Below are positions 18,109-31,314 of a stretch of 47,500 nt of DNA, in pieces; positions within the stretch are counted from its first letter, which is position 1, and each line of letters opens with the position of its first letter. A program made the translations under genes and the position numbers. Below the pieces are notes generated by a model, which saw nothing but the letters and a program-made list of their open reading frames with translations, was not told the DNA's origin and searched no databases. Location of the stretch: positions 15,001 to 62,500 of the forward strand of contig MCFG01000315.1 in the NCBI GenBank assembly GCA_002104895.1. Direction: 5' to 3'. The DNA is from Anaeromyces robustus. Taxonomy: Eukaryota > Neocallimastigomycota > Neocallimastigomycetes > Neocallimastigales > Neocallimastigaceae.

Positions 18109-21100
18109 TTAAAGCATTAAAATTAATGATACAATTCCAGCAATAATAAAGCTTAATTTAATCTTATAGTTAGAGAGAGCACCAGAGTTTAATAAAGAAT
18201 CTTCAATAAAGTTAGTACCTATAATTTGAGTAATAAAAAAAGATTTATTATTATAGTAATTAATAATTAAACTATATATTTAAAATATTATATATATATA
18301 TATATTTTATACGTAGAAAATAATTAAATTATTTTTTTTTTCTTACATGAACTAGGATTATTTTGATTTTCAACATATTTTACTTTTTTCTTCTTTTCAT
18401 TAGTACATGAAGTACAAATACTTGCACAGTAGTATTTCTTTAATTCAATAGAATCGCAAGTTGAATCAGAACTTATTTTTTTAGTTGAAACATCGAAACA
18501 AAAACCATCTTCACCAGTAGTAACTTGAATAACTGCATATTGATCAGATCTAATAATAATTGTATCATTACCTTGGACCACATTTGGATAAGTATATTTG
18601 GTATCGATTTTATCAATAATATAATAATTATAATCATTGTAATTATAAACATTATTAGTATTGGTTATTAATGGAATAATTTTACCATAAGCACATAAAG
18701 TTGGTGATTTATATGAACCGCTATTAATAACTTCACCATTATCACAGTAAGAAACATATGAAACGTCTAATTTACATACACCTTCGCTACATTTTATAAG
18801 TTGATTTTGATTATTCATGAAATAACCATTGTCTTTTTTAACAACATCACATACTAATTCATCATTACAATGAATTAATTCATTTGCGTCTTCAGCAGCC
18901 ATATTAACAGCATAACCTTTAAAACCATTAATAAGATTACAATAAGCAGAGGAATCATCACTACCTTCACACATGACTACATCATTTACACTGTCTCCAT
19001 TGATATCTTTCATGATAATACCACCTTTATTTCATTTTAATTGATTTATTTTTTTTTTAAAAAAAAAAAAAAAAAAAAAAAGAAAATAATATAATAAAAT
19101 AATAATATAATAAAAAGTTGAATATAAATATTAAATAATAATATTATATGTATACATTAATATATTATCATAATATAATATTTATCATAATATAATATTT
19201 ATCATAATATAATATTAATATAAAATAAAATTAAAAAAAAAAAATTTAAATATTTACTTCCTTTAGAGTATGCAACTATGTTTCCCATTTTATCAGATTC
19301 AAATAAATTATACAAACCACTCTTAGTATCATAATTAAATCCATATTGATGACCATTTCCTTTTATATCAATTGAATTAATATTTCCAGATTTATCCACA
19401 ACACATAATTTCATACTTTGAGAACTTGTATCATAGTAAGCAAATCCACCAGAAACACAAGAATTGTAATTCATATTTGCATAACTACAATTATCGGTAC
19501 ATTCTACAACAGAAATTGAATTAGTTGATGATTTATATTTTAAGTAACCATAAGTTTGTGTACAATCACCATTTTGACAATAGAATAAATAAGCCGTATT
19601 AATATTTTGTGGAGTTAAAACCAAACCACTTGTAAAATCATTATCTTCAACCTTTATACCAACATCATCACTATCAAATGTAAATGCCATTACACCAGTT
19701 TCATTTAATATATAAATATAAACCAATCCTTTTTTATTTTTTTCAAATTTGTATAACCTTCCATGATAAACCCACTTAGTACTTTTATCAGATTTATACA
19801 TAAAAGTAGAAGTAGATTCAACGACTAAAATTGAAATAAAAAAACAAAACAAAAAAAAATATCTTTATTATTTTTTTTTCGTGAAAATATTATATATTTA
19901 TATAAAAAATATAAAAATTATCATTATTCCTACTTGAATATTTTCCTTCAGAACATACACCACTACCACAGCTATATAATTTTTCATAGAAAGTACCAAT
20001 TTCAAAATCATCCGTGAGTTCACGAGTTTCATAATTCAAATAATAATCAGTTATATCTATTTATATTATTTACATAAACATAAATTTAATTTAAATGACA
20101 TTGAAATAACATATAAATATAAATATATATTATTTATATATATTTTTTTTCTATTATATTACAATCAACATAGTCAAGAAAAGCAATATCTTGATAGAAT
20201 CTAATTAAAACATTATTTTTTTGAGGAGTTGCAAATGGACTTTCTTTATCATCTGTTCCATCCATCATATAATAACCTGCTGTAAGTGCTGAAATTGGAA
20301 CAGAGTAATCTTTTGTTACACAAAATTCAACTTGTTTATTTTTAGTAATAACTTTACCAGGACCAGTATAACATGATGAACGATAAGATTTAGCTTTTTC
20401 ATTAACAGTAGTACTATTCTTATAAATATTGTAATAATTTAAAGTTTTATCTCTAACTATACCAGTAGTTTGTCCACATGTAAAAACATTATAATAAAAA
20501 TTACATATTACAATACCAATATTATCTAAACTATAGTCTATAGTTAAATCATTTGTACTTAATGTTACATCTTTAATATCACTATTTTTAACTTCTACAA
20601 TATTATAGTAATTTTTAAAATAGTGACCACAAACAGGTATACCATTATCTCCGAAAACATATAATATACTTCCCCTAATACAATAATTAGTTACATTAAA
20701 TTCACCAAAACTTTTATTGCTACAATCATACATATACATTAGATTATATTGATCATCGCTAGGACAATTTGGAAGTTCTTAAATATATATATGTCGAAAA
20801 AAAAATAAAAAAATTATTTAACAAAATAACATAATTTAAATATTAATAAAAAATATTAATATATTATTTTTTTATTATAATTGGAATATAAATCATTATA
20901 TAATTTGTAAAAAAAAAATAATAATAATAATAATAATTATTACCAATTCCTGCAAAAACTAATGAAAAAAGATAACTTAAAAAGAGAAAGATTGAAAACC
21001 TATAATATTATAGTTATATATTTGAAAAATATTTAATAAAAAAAATTTTTTTTTAATTAGATTTAATATTTATACTATTATTATTCATAAAAATTATACC

Positions 21101-21122
21101 TTTTATTCTTGAAGTTAATCAT
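18109..21122 (-). CDS. GPI-anchored cysteine-containing cell-surface protein (723 aa, seven exons)
   Basis: Exons 21122-21100, 20999-20944, 20777-20163, 20056-19934, 19824-19258, 19024-18347, 18218-18109 join with consistent phases to 723 aa. Residues 1-24 are a signal peptide (core IFLFLSYLFSLVFA). The C-terminus has a small-residue segment (NSGALSN) followed by a 15-residue hydrophobic tail ending at the stop (LSFIIAGIVSLILML), the pattern of a GPI-attachment signal. Between them are many Cys and three related units of the form GY-x(n)-(L/I/V)xxC-x(3-5)-C near residues 365-385, 498-520 and 528-545 (for example GYFMNNQNQLIKCSEGVC). I know no enzyme motif here. GPI-anchored, repeat-bearing surface proteins are discussed as scaffoldin candidates in gut fungi; this one may be a short relative, but no cohesin function can be shown from sequence alone. 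Confidence 0.8.
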
Positions 21123-21972
21123 TATGGTTATATTTATCCAAATTCTTATTTATTATTAATTTATGTGTAAAATAAAAAAAATATTATGGAAAAAAAATTA
21201 CAATAAAAAAAAATAAATAAATAAAATGAAAAGAAAAAAGAAAAGAAAAGAAAATGAAAAATTATAATTCTTTTTTCCAAATATATATATTTTAAAATAC
21301 TTTTTAAAATAAAATAAAAGTAAAAAACTTTCTTTTTCTTCCTAAATATAATATACACAATAATTTTTTCCAAATGTAATTTAAATAAATAATAAAATTT
21401 TATAATAGATATTAAAGTTTATTGATTTATTAATATTTTAATTATTTTTTTTTTTATATCTCTTTTTTTTTTTTTTTTGTCAAAAAATACTATATATTAA
21501 ATAAAATATATTGTAAAGAATTGTAAACTATAAAATGTTTCATAATTTTTTTTTATTTTAAAATTAGCCATATATGTATAAAAAAAAATTGTTTTTTTTC
21601 TATAGTTATAATTATTTTATTTTTTAATGAAATAATATATATAAATAGAAAATTTAAAACTATATTCCTCCATGTCTTGATTAAATATTTATAAAAAAAT
21701 TTTTTTTTTAATTTTTTTCAATTATTAAAATAAAAACTTTAAAAAGATAAAGAAAAATTAACATATTACCAATGATAATAAGATAATAAAAAAAAAATTA
21801 TTATAATATAAAAAATAATATAAAAAGCAAATTATAATTTTAAAAAATTAAATTTATAGTTTTAAAGTAATTTATAAATAGAATAATAAAAAATAATAAT
21901 AATAAGGAAGTTTTATAATATATAAAATAAATATAAAATTATAGATAAAAATCAAGATTTTTATCTGTAAAT
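21123..21972. other. Promoter-side A/T spacer of the GPI-protein gene
   Basis: A/T-only sequence up to the retroposon. No coding frame of normal composition, no RNA gene. Confidence 0.55.
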
Positions 21973-22056
21973 GTTGTAGATTTACCACCTAATTATTAGG
22001 GAGTGGGCTTACTGCTTCACATTAGGGAAGATCAAAGAAGCATACCCCGGATATAG

Positions 22057-22098
<42 letters not shown>

Positions 22099-22104
22099 GT
22101 AGAT
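21973..22104 (+). mobile_element. Short poly(A) retroposon insertion with 9-bp target duplications
   Basis: A 75-bp body (21982-22056) with far higher GC than anything around it (contains GGGAGTGGGCTTACTGCTTC and ATACCCCGGATATAG) runs directly into 39 A residues (22057-22095). The 9-mer GTTGTAGAT lies exactly on both sides (21973-21981 and 22096-22104). A duplicated target plus a 3' poly(A) tail is the signature of target-primed reverse transcription by a LINE-type machinery. The body is too short to be autonomous: it may be a 5'-truncated LINE 3' end, a SINE, or a retrocopied small RNA. I could not assign it to tRNA, 5S or U6. Confidence 0.75.
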
Positions 22105-22742
22105 AATTAAAATAATATTATGTTTTATTTTATTATTTAACTGTTAATATAAATTATATATATATATATATAAATTATTATTTTAAATAATTTTTTTTTT
22201 TTTTTTAAATAAATAATATTAACTCAAAATGATATTATTATTTATTTATTAACATAGTTTTTGAAAATAATAAACTTTATTACAGAGAAATTCAATGATA
22301 GAATATTGAAAGGAAAAATTTTTATATTTAATATTATTCACTTTCTTTGGATTAAAAATTTGTTAAGTTTATAATAGAATACTAATTGTATATAAAATAA
22401 TGATATATATCTAAGATTTTTCTTAAAATTAAAATTATTATTAAAAATTCTTAATAATAAAATTTACAAAAAGTTCTTTTTTTTTTTTTTTTTTCATTTA
22501 AATATACATTTTTATTAGATTTAAAATTGTTTTATTAATAATACTAGTTAATAATAGTAAACAAGTACCACCACTATCATTTTATCCAATCCATTTAAAT
22601 TACTATTTAGTATTATTCCTTTGTTAACATCTAATTCATTAATTTTATCTATTTAATATCCTAATTTATTAATGATATTATATTCAAAAGAAAAAAAAAT
22701 AAAAAAAACTATTTAAATCATTTCATAGTTTCATATCATATA

Positions 22743-22776
<34 letters not shown>

Positions 22777-23567
22777 TTTTTATTTATTATTTTTATTTTT
22801 ATTTTTATTTTTTTAAAAATTTTTCAACTCTTTTTAAATTTTTACAATATTATTTAATATATAAAAAAAAAATGATAAAAAAAAAATAAGAAAAAATAAA
22901 AACTATTTCTTATTTTGTTATTGTCTTATTAATAAATTTAAATAATAATCTATCTATAAATTACAATGGAAAGATCAAATAAAAAAAATAGTATTTATTT
23001 TTTTTTTTTTTTTAATCTACTTGTTATGGATACTTTAAATGTTATAAAGTTCATAACTTTTTTTTTTTTTTTTTTTTTTTTTGAATATTTTTTGGTCAAT
23101 TAAATTATTTGATAATAAATTAAATATGTAAATTAATGATTATTATTTGCATTATATTTAATAAAAAATTTTAAAAAAAAAAAAAAAAAAAAACTTCTTT
23201 TACCGACTTTAAAATAGAGGAGTAAAAAAAGTTTATATTGTATATTATAAACTGTATGATAATTATATAGTTTACATAAAAAAAAAATACTTTAATTTTA
23301 CGTTGATTTTCGTATAAAAAAATTTTTTTTTTTAAAAAAAAAAAATTCTTTAATATTTTAATGTTTTATGTTGTTAAAACCTATCATTTAATATTATTAT
23401 TATTATTATTTAACATTTATATTGTTTGAACGATAATTTCAAAAGGATCTAATTTATTTTAGAACATATTTTTTATTTTTTTCTAATTGGTCTTTTTTAA
23501 AAAAAAAATTTTTTTAATGGTTATATTTCTTCTTATAATGATGCTATTTTTTTTTCTTTCAATTTAT
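22105..23567. other. Gene-free A/T spacer, 3' side of aconitase
   Basis: Contains long T runs (22478-22494, 22746-22774, 23059-23082) and poly-A. Part of 23400-23567 must be the aconitase 3' UTR. No other feature. Confidence 0.6.
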
Positions 23568-26144
23568 TTAATTCTTGGAAGCAGCAGCTAATAAGTTTAA
23601 GGCAGAACCAGCCTTGAACCATTCAATTTGACCTTCGTTTAAGGTGTGGTTAAGCTTGATTTCGAAGCTAGAACCATCAGCCTTAGTGATCTTAGCAGTT
23701 AATGGAACACCTGGAGTAAGAGTTTTAAGACCAAGAAGGGAGATCTTGTCAGTTGGATCAATCTTATCGTAATCAGCAACATCAGCGAAAGTAAGTGGAA
23801 GAACACCTTGTTTCTTAAGGTTAGTTTCGTGAATTCTAGCAAAACTCTTGACAATAACTGCAACACCACCTAAGTGTCTTGGTTCTAAAGCAGCGTGTTC
23901 ACGAGAACTACCTTCACCATAGTTTTCATCAGCAACAACAACCCATGGCATACCATTAGCCTTGTAGTATCTGGCAACAGCTGGAACAGCATCGTATTCA
24001 CCAGTAACAGCGTTACGAATCTTGTTGGCTTCACCATTTTCAGCGTTAATAGCACCAATTAACATATTGTTGGAGATGTTATCTAAGTGACCACGGTACT
24101 TAAGCCATGGACCGGCCATACTGATGTGATCAGTAGTACACTTACCTTTAACCTTAATAAGGATAGTAAGGTTTTCATAATCTTCACCATTCCACTTGTT
24201 GAATGGAGTTAAGAGTTGTAATCTTTGACTGTTTGGATCAACAATAACTTTAACGTTAGAACGATCTTCTGGTGGAGCTTGGTAAACCTTTTCACCTTGG
24301 TCGTAACCAGTTGGTGGAAGAGCATCACCACTTGGTGGTTGGAATTTGAACTTAGAACCATCTGGCTTAACAATTTCATCCTTCATTGGGTTGAATTTAA
24401 GAGAACCACCAAAGACCATAGCAGTAACAATTTCTGGAGAAGCAACAAAGGCGTGAGTTTGTGGGTTAGCATCATTTCTAGCAGTGAAATTACGGTTGTA
24501 AGAAGTAATGATACTATTAAGATCACCCTTCTTAATGTCCTTACGATCCCATTGACCAATACATGGACCACAAGCGTTGGATAAAACAATACCACCAACC
24601 TTCTTCATTAATTCCATTTGACCATCCTTAGCAATAGTAGCTCTAATTTGTTCACTACCTGGAGTAATAATAAACTTAGACTTAGCTGGAACACCATTGT
24701 CAAGAGCTTGCTTAATTAAGGATGAGACACGGCACATATCTTCGTAAGAAGAATTAGTACAGGAACCAATAAGACCAACCTTTAATTCTTCTGGCCATCC
24801 GTTCTTTTCAACGGCATTCTTGAATTCACTTAATGGAGTAGCTAAATCTGGAGTGAATGGACCATTAATATGTGGTTCTAATTCATCAAGGTTAATTTCA
24901 ATAATTTGATCGTATTGACAACCTTCATCAGCCTTTAATAAGTCCTTGTATTGTTTAGCTAAATCAGCAATATCACCACGTCTAGTGGCTCTAAGGTATT
25001 CTTCCATACGGTCATTGAATGGGAAAACAGAAGTAGTAGCTCCAATTTCAGCACCCATATTACAAATGGTAGCCATACCAGTACATGAAATAGATTCAAC
25101 ACCTTCACCGAAGTATTCAACAATAGCACCTGTACCACCCTTAACAGTAAGGATACCGGCAACCTTTAAAATAATATCCTTTGGAGAAGTCCATCCATTA
25201 CGCTTACCAGTTAACTTAACACCAATAATCTTTGGACACTTTAATTCCCATGGGATACCAGCCATAACATCAACAGCATCAGCACCACCAACACCAACAG
25301 CAATCATACCAAGACCACCAGCATTTGGAGTGTGAGAATCAGTACCAATCATCATACCACCTGGATAAGCGTAATTTTCAAGAACAATTTGGTGAATAAT
25401 ACCACTACCTGGTTGCCAGAAACCAATACCATATTTAGCAGAACAAGAAGAAAGGAAATCATAAACTTCCTTGTTAATTTCCTTAGCACGTGGTAAATCC
25501 TTTTCAGCACCAACTTGAGCTTGAATTAAGTGATCACAGTGAACAGTAGTTGGAACAGCAACAGTTGGAAGACCAGCAGACATAAATTGAAGAAGAGCCA
25601 TTTGAGCAGTAGCATCTTGGCAAGCAACACGATCTGGATGTAAATTAAGATAACTCTTTCCACGTTCAATAACTTGGTTGTGTGGATCAGCTAAGTGACC
25701 GTATACAATCTTTTCAGCGTAAGTTAATGGACGGTTTAATCTTTAATAATCAAATATTGTAATTATTATATATTATATATGATATATTATATATAGTATT
25801 ATAATATGGATTTTATATTTTTAATATTATTTTTCATATAAATTATTATAATATGGATTTTATATTTTTAATAATATTTTTCAAGTTTTAATAATTTATT
25901 TTTATATAACATATTGATAAAAAATTATAAAAATAAAATATAAAATATTATTATTATAAAGAATATTGAATATTTTATAATAGATTTTCATATCTCTTTT
26001 ATTTTTTTTTATAATTTCATTATTCACAATATAATAATATATAATATTATACCTTTCGCGAACAATTTTGATGTTTTCGGCCATCTTTTCATATTGAATG
26101 AAATTGTTCTTATCGAAAGCAGACATAGCAACCTTGGTAGCCAT
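23568..26144 (-). CDS. ACO1: Aconitate hydratase (aconitase), no mitochondrial presequence
   Basis: Interconverts citrate and isocitrate through a [4Fe-4S] cluster. Two exons, 26144-26053 and 25740-23568, join within an Arg codon to 754 aa. Cluster ligands are C358 (GSCTNSS), C421 and C424 ([12 protein letters not shown]); the catalytic serine loop is YGEGSSREH (S642/S643). These numbers coincide with those of mature animal mitochondrial aconitase, so the protein starts where the mature enzyme starts ([15 protein letters not shown]) and lacks a cleavable targeting sequence. A cytosolic location, as expected where a hydrogenosome has replaced the mitochondrion, is inferred; an internal signal is not excluded. 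The coding sequence is visibly richer in GC, with a uniform codon choice, suggesting high expression. The 312-bp intron contains a 47-bp-spaced direct repeat. Confidence 0.97.
25801..25883. repeat. Imperfect direct duplication in aconitase intron 1
   Basis: The segment starting ATAATATGGATTTTATATTT at 25801 recurs at 25848 with one or two differences over about 36 bp. It is intronic only. Confidence 0.7.
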
Positions 26145-26491
26145 TTTTTTAACTTTTTAAAATTGAATTATATATTTTCATATATATAAATTTTGTTAGC
26201 TATTTTTATTATTTTATTTTATTTTATTTTATTTTATTTTATTTTATTTATAATTCTTAATTTATAATTTAAAGTTCCAAAAATAAATTTATATATAAAT
26301 TTTTCTTCAATCATAAGCATATATTATTATTTTACTATTATCATCTATTCATTTTTTTTTTTTTTATATTTATCAAACATAAAATACATTAATTCTCAAT
26401 GTATTATGATTTCTTCTTTCTTTTTTATCTTGACTTTATTTTTTATAGATTGATTAAAAATTTTTATTTGATTTTTTATTTACTATATTAT

Positions 26492-26529
<38 letters not shown>

Positions 26530-26956
26530 AACTACAAATATAAATTTTTCTTCTTTAATTTTGTAACATGCTCCCCCAATAGTAAAAAGTCTTGAATTTT
26601 TTTCTTCAATTAAATTTTATTAAATTTTATATTCTTAATTCTTAATATTTAATATTATTATTATATCTCTATTTACATAATAAATTATTTATTGAATTTT
26701 TTATTAAAGACATATACCTATTTTATATTATTGAAAAAAAAATATATATATGAAATAAAATTAAAAAATATAAAGATCCTTTATATTAAATATTTAAATG
26801 ATAGATAGATTATTATTTTTTTTCCGTGAAGAAAAAAAAAAAAAAAAAAAAAACCTTTTAACTACTTTTATATGTATTTATATCGAAAATTTCTATAATA
26901 TTTAATAAAAAAAAATATGGATTATTACATATTACATATACATAGTATTTAATAAA

Positions 26957-26965
26957 TAAATAAAT

Positions 26966-27035
<70 letters not shown>

Positions 27036-27075
27036 CTTAATTAATTAATTATTTATTTATTTATTACTTATTTAT
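26957..27075. repeat. (TTTA)n array
   Basis: Tetranucleotide repeat with TTAA interruptions, in the aconitase-SIR2 spacer. Confidence 0.8.
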
Positions 27076-29724
27076 TTATATAATATATAAAATATATAAA
27101 ACATATTATAATCTATTATAATAAATTATATATATATAGATTCCATAATAAGATTTTAATATATAGATAATTTTATTAATAAATTTATTTGTCATTTTTT
27201 CAATTAAATCTAAAATATTTGTCATTGGTAAATCTAATACAAATATTATTAATCTAAAATATATTAGAATATAATGATTATATATTTAATAATTTTATAT
27301 ATTTCAATGTTTTAATCAAAAAAAAAAAAATAAAAAAAAATAGATAATAAATAAAAGTAACTAATCTTCATTACTATATATAGAAAAAATATTAAATGTG
27401 GGGAATACATATTAATATATATTATAAATATAATGTAATATATTAATATATTAATATTATAATTATTATATTTAATTTATTTAAAATCTAATTGGTTTAT
27501 CCTATCAAAGCCTAAACAAAAAGTTTAAAATAAATATCATATACCTTATAGAGAATTCTATATTACACAATATATATATAATATATTATGTAATATATTA
27601 TTCATATTATTTAATTAAATAATTTTATATATATAAATTTAAAATAATATAGTATATTGTATATAAAATAATTCTAAAATTAAAATTTCAGGTGAATTCA
27701 AGGTAAAAATTTAGTAGATAATTAAGTATAGATTTAAAAATGAGGGGAACATAAAAATAAAGATTATTAGTAATAATAATGAATAATGAATAATGAATAA
27801 TAACAGAAAATTTATTAATTATAATAACAGAAATATTATTAATAAATAATAAATAAAAGTTTAATTATAATATAATAATGATAAGAACAGTTAAGAGTTG
27901 TAACACAAATAATAGAAGATATTGTATTATTTATAAAGATAAATATATAAAATATAAAATAGCCTAATTCTATAGTTAAAAGTGATTATTCTGTTATAAT
28001 TATTCTGTTATATTCATTTATCACTTTTTGTAAATTTTTCTTTAATGATTAATTAATATTAGTTAAATAATTAACTAAATGAATTATTGAATTAAAATAT
28101 ACTAAGTAGATACTTTTTTATTATTCTTACTGTACTTTAATTTCATTAGAAATATTAACTTTTATCATTATTAATTCTTTAAAAAAGACTATAATATCGT
28201 TTTAAAAAAAAATTTAATTATTTTAATTAAATATTTAATTTAATCATCTTCTTTTTAAATATTTACTTTTTAATAAATTACATGACGCTTAACATGACGT
28301 GAGTTTTCTAATCTTTAATCTTTACATTCTTTTTTAATTTTAGTTTTAATTTAATATTTTCTTTTTTAATTTAAATAAACGGATTTTTTAAAAAATAAAA
28401 ATACAAAAATAAAATATTAATTACATATTTCTTTAATAATTTCTTTTTTATACTATTTATAATTCTTTATAAATTACTAAAAAAAAAAAAAAAAAAAAAA
28501 AAAAAACTTTTAAACAATTACGTATTAAAAATGTAAAACATGTAAAATGTATTACAATAATAAAAAGTGTGGAGTACATAAAATAAATACTAACATTAAA
28601 ATAATTCAATATGTAATACAGTAATGTAGAAAGAATGTATTTATTTTATTCCTACTATTAATAAAAATACCTATATAAAAATAATAATAAAATAATAATA
28701 AAATGATGGAATGAATTTATATAATAAAAATATCTAAATAATAAAACTTTAGATAATATTTGGGTATAAAAAGAATTTCCACAATTTTAATTAATAAAAC
28801 AATATTAAAAAAAGCATGATAATAAATTGTAATTAGTAAAAATAATATCTAATTATAATGAAAAAAATGTTAATTCAGATCATAAATATGTTTACATATA
28901 TTATTACATATTATTAATATTTGTAAAAGTGTATTTAATATTTAATATATATTTAAAATTTAAAGTAGTTTTAATATCATTTTATTAAAATTATTAATAA
29001 ATAATAATAATAGCATTAAATTGACATAAATATAAATATAAAAAAAAAAGATTTCTTGCAATTATACTTTACATATCAATTAAAAAAAAAATAATAGAAA
29101 AAAAATAACAAATATTTTTTATTTTTTTAAATTATTTATTTGATGAATATATAACTGTAATATAATATAATACAAAAGAATCCAAGTTTAATGAATTAAT
29201 ATAATTTATGATTTTCATTAATATAATATTGTACGTAAAAATCTTCTTTATTATTTAATGTTATTTTTATTTTATTGTTATAATGTTTAATATGTAACTG
29301 TAACTGATAAATATTTTTTTTTATGTATTAATAAAAAAAATATATATTATTAATTTTTTATGTTTATTTATATTATTGTTATATTCTTAGTTTTTTTTTT
29401 CTATTTTTTATTTTTTCTATTATATTTATATAAAAGAAATAAATATGCTTTTTGATGGGTTAGTTTTTGAATAATAATTCATATGTTTACATATATATGT
29501 ATATATTAATTGTTATCATATTATTTATTATTATTCACTAATAAATAATAAAGAGATTAAAAAATATTTATTCTCTCAAAATACTATCATCAAATTTTAA
29601 TTATTGAAAGAATTTTTCCTAACTTTTCTTTATGTATTATATAATGAATAAAAGGGTTATGTATATGTATAGTAGTTAGGTAACACAATTTTAAAATTAT
29701 TATTTTTAATTACTTATTTTAACA

Positions 29725-29802
29725 ATTTATTTATTTATTATTTTTATTTATTATTTTTATTTATTTATATTTATTATTTATTTATTTATTATTTATTTAT
29801 TT

Positions 29803-29834
<32 letters not shown>

Positions 29835-29840
29835 TATTTA
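29725..29840. repeat. Degenerate (TTTA)n / TTATTTTTA array
   Basis: TTTA repeats broken by TTATTT and TATATT units; non-coding. Confidence 0.7.
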
Positions 29841-31277
29841 TTATATAAATTTAAAATTTTTAAATTTATATATACCAAAAAAAGACATTAATATCAATTC
29901 AAAATTTTAATTATTAAATTATCTAGTTTATTTCTTTTTATATTTTTTTTTATAAATATTTTTTTTTAAAGTATTGTTATTATTAGATATTAGATTGTTA
30001 CACTATATATATAACATATAATAAACAATTTAATTATTATTATAGAGATTATATAATTATTATTTGTATAATTTGTATTGTGAGTATTAATTTTTAAATT
30101 TACAATATTTATTTTACAATAAATTAAAAAGAGTTTTTTAAAGGATTTCAAATTTCAAATCTAGACTTGAATATTAAAATTATAATTAGTCAGTATATTA
30201 TGCACACTTATTAATATTATTAACAATAATTAATTTATTAATTAAAATAAATAAATAAATAAATAAATAAATAAACAAACAAACAAATAAGTAAAGATCG
30301 AAAAAAATCAAAAAGTTCCTTAAAAATATAAAAAATATAATATATATAAAACTTTAAAGAATAATAAAGTTTTGAAAGCAAAAAGTCTTTTAAAAATATA
30401 ATCCATTAAAAATATAATATATATATATATATGAAATTTTAAGGAATAATAAAGTTATGAGATGTTTTATATTATAAATTAAAGAAAATACATGAATATT
30501 TTTTTTTTTTTGATTATTAATAATAGCTTCAAATATAAATAAAAAATATAATATTCACATTTTGATTTTCAAAGATCTTGAAAATAATATAATAAAAATA
30601 ATAATTAAATCTTTATATTTATAATATTAAGTTTTTAAGAAATATATATATATATTTTTGCTTTATTTTTTAAAAAATAACCGGGTATATTAAAAACCAC
30701 TTTTATTTTATTTCTTGAGAATTTAATATAATATTAAATATTTTCGCTTATTAGAAATTATTTCAGCATTAAATCCAGAATAGTTAAATAAAGAATATTA
30801 TTATTTATATATTTCAATTATAATATTATTATCTGTATTTTTCAGTTATCATATTATAAGGAATAAAAAAAAAAAAACAATAAAATTCAAACAAAACAAA
30901 GCAAAACAAAAACAAATAAGGAAAAATAAGAAGAAAACAACAATAATAACAATAACAACATCAACAAAAAATATATTATTAGAACAAATATTTATAAAAA
31001 ACTGATATAATTTAGTATAATTCATTATATAATTTCATTTCATTATTATTTTAATTGAATATTAATAAATAAAATTTCATTATATAATCTTGAAATCCAA
31101 ATTTCAAGACTAAAAAAAAAACAAAAAAAACAAAAAAAACAAAAAAAATTGAAATATTAAAAATTTAATTTTTTTTTTTTTTTTTTTGTTATTTTATTTA
31201 TTGTAATATTAATATATTTATATATTTTATATATGTTTTAATTATAATTTATAGGTTTTATTTTTCCTTTTGTTTTA

Positions 31278-31314
<37 letters not shown>

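Noticed and set aside
21982-22056. Retroposon body as a tRNA, 5S or U6 fragment
   Set aside because: No B-box-like GGTTCGA sequence, no cloverleaf and no 5S or U6 landmark sequence could be found by eye.
24225-25335. Long frames on the plus strand inside aconitase
   Set aside because: They are antisense shadows of the GC-richer, codon-biased aconitase exon and have no family resemblance of their own.
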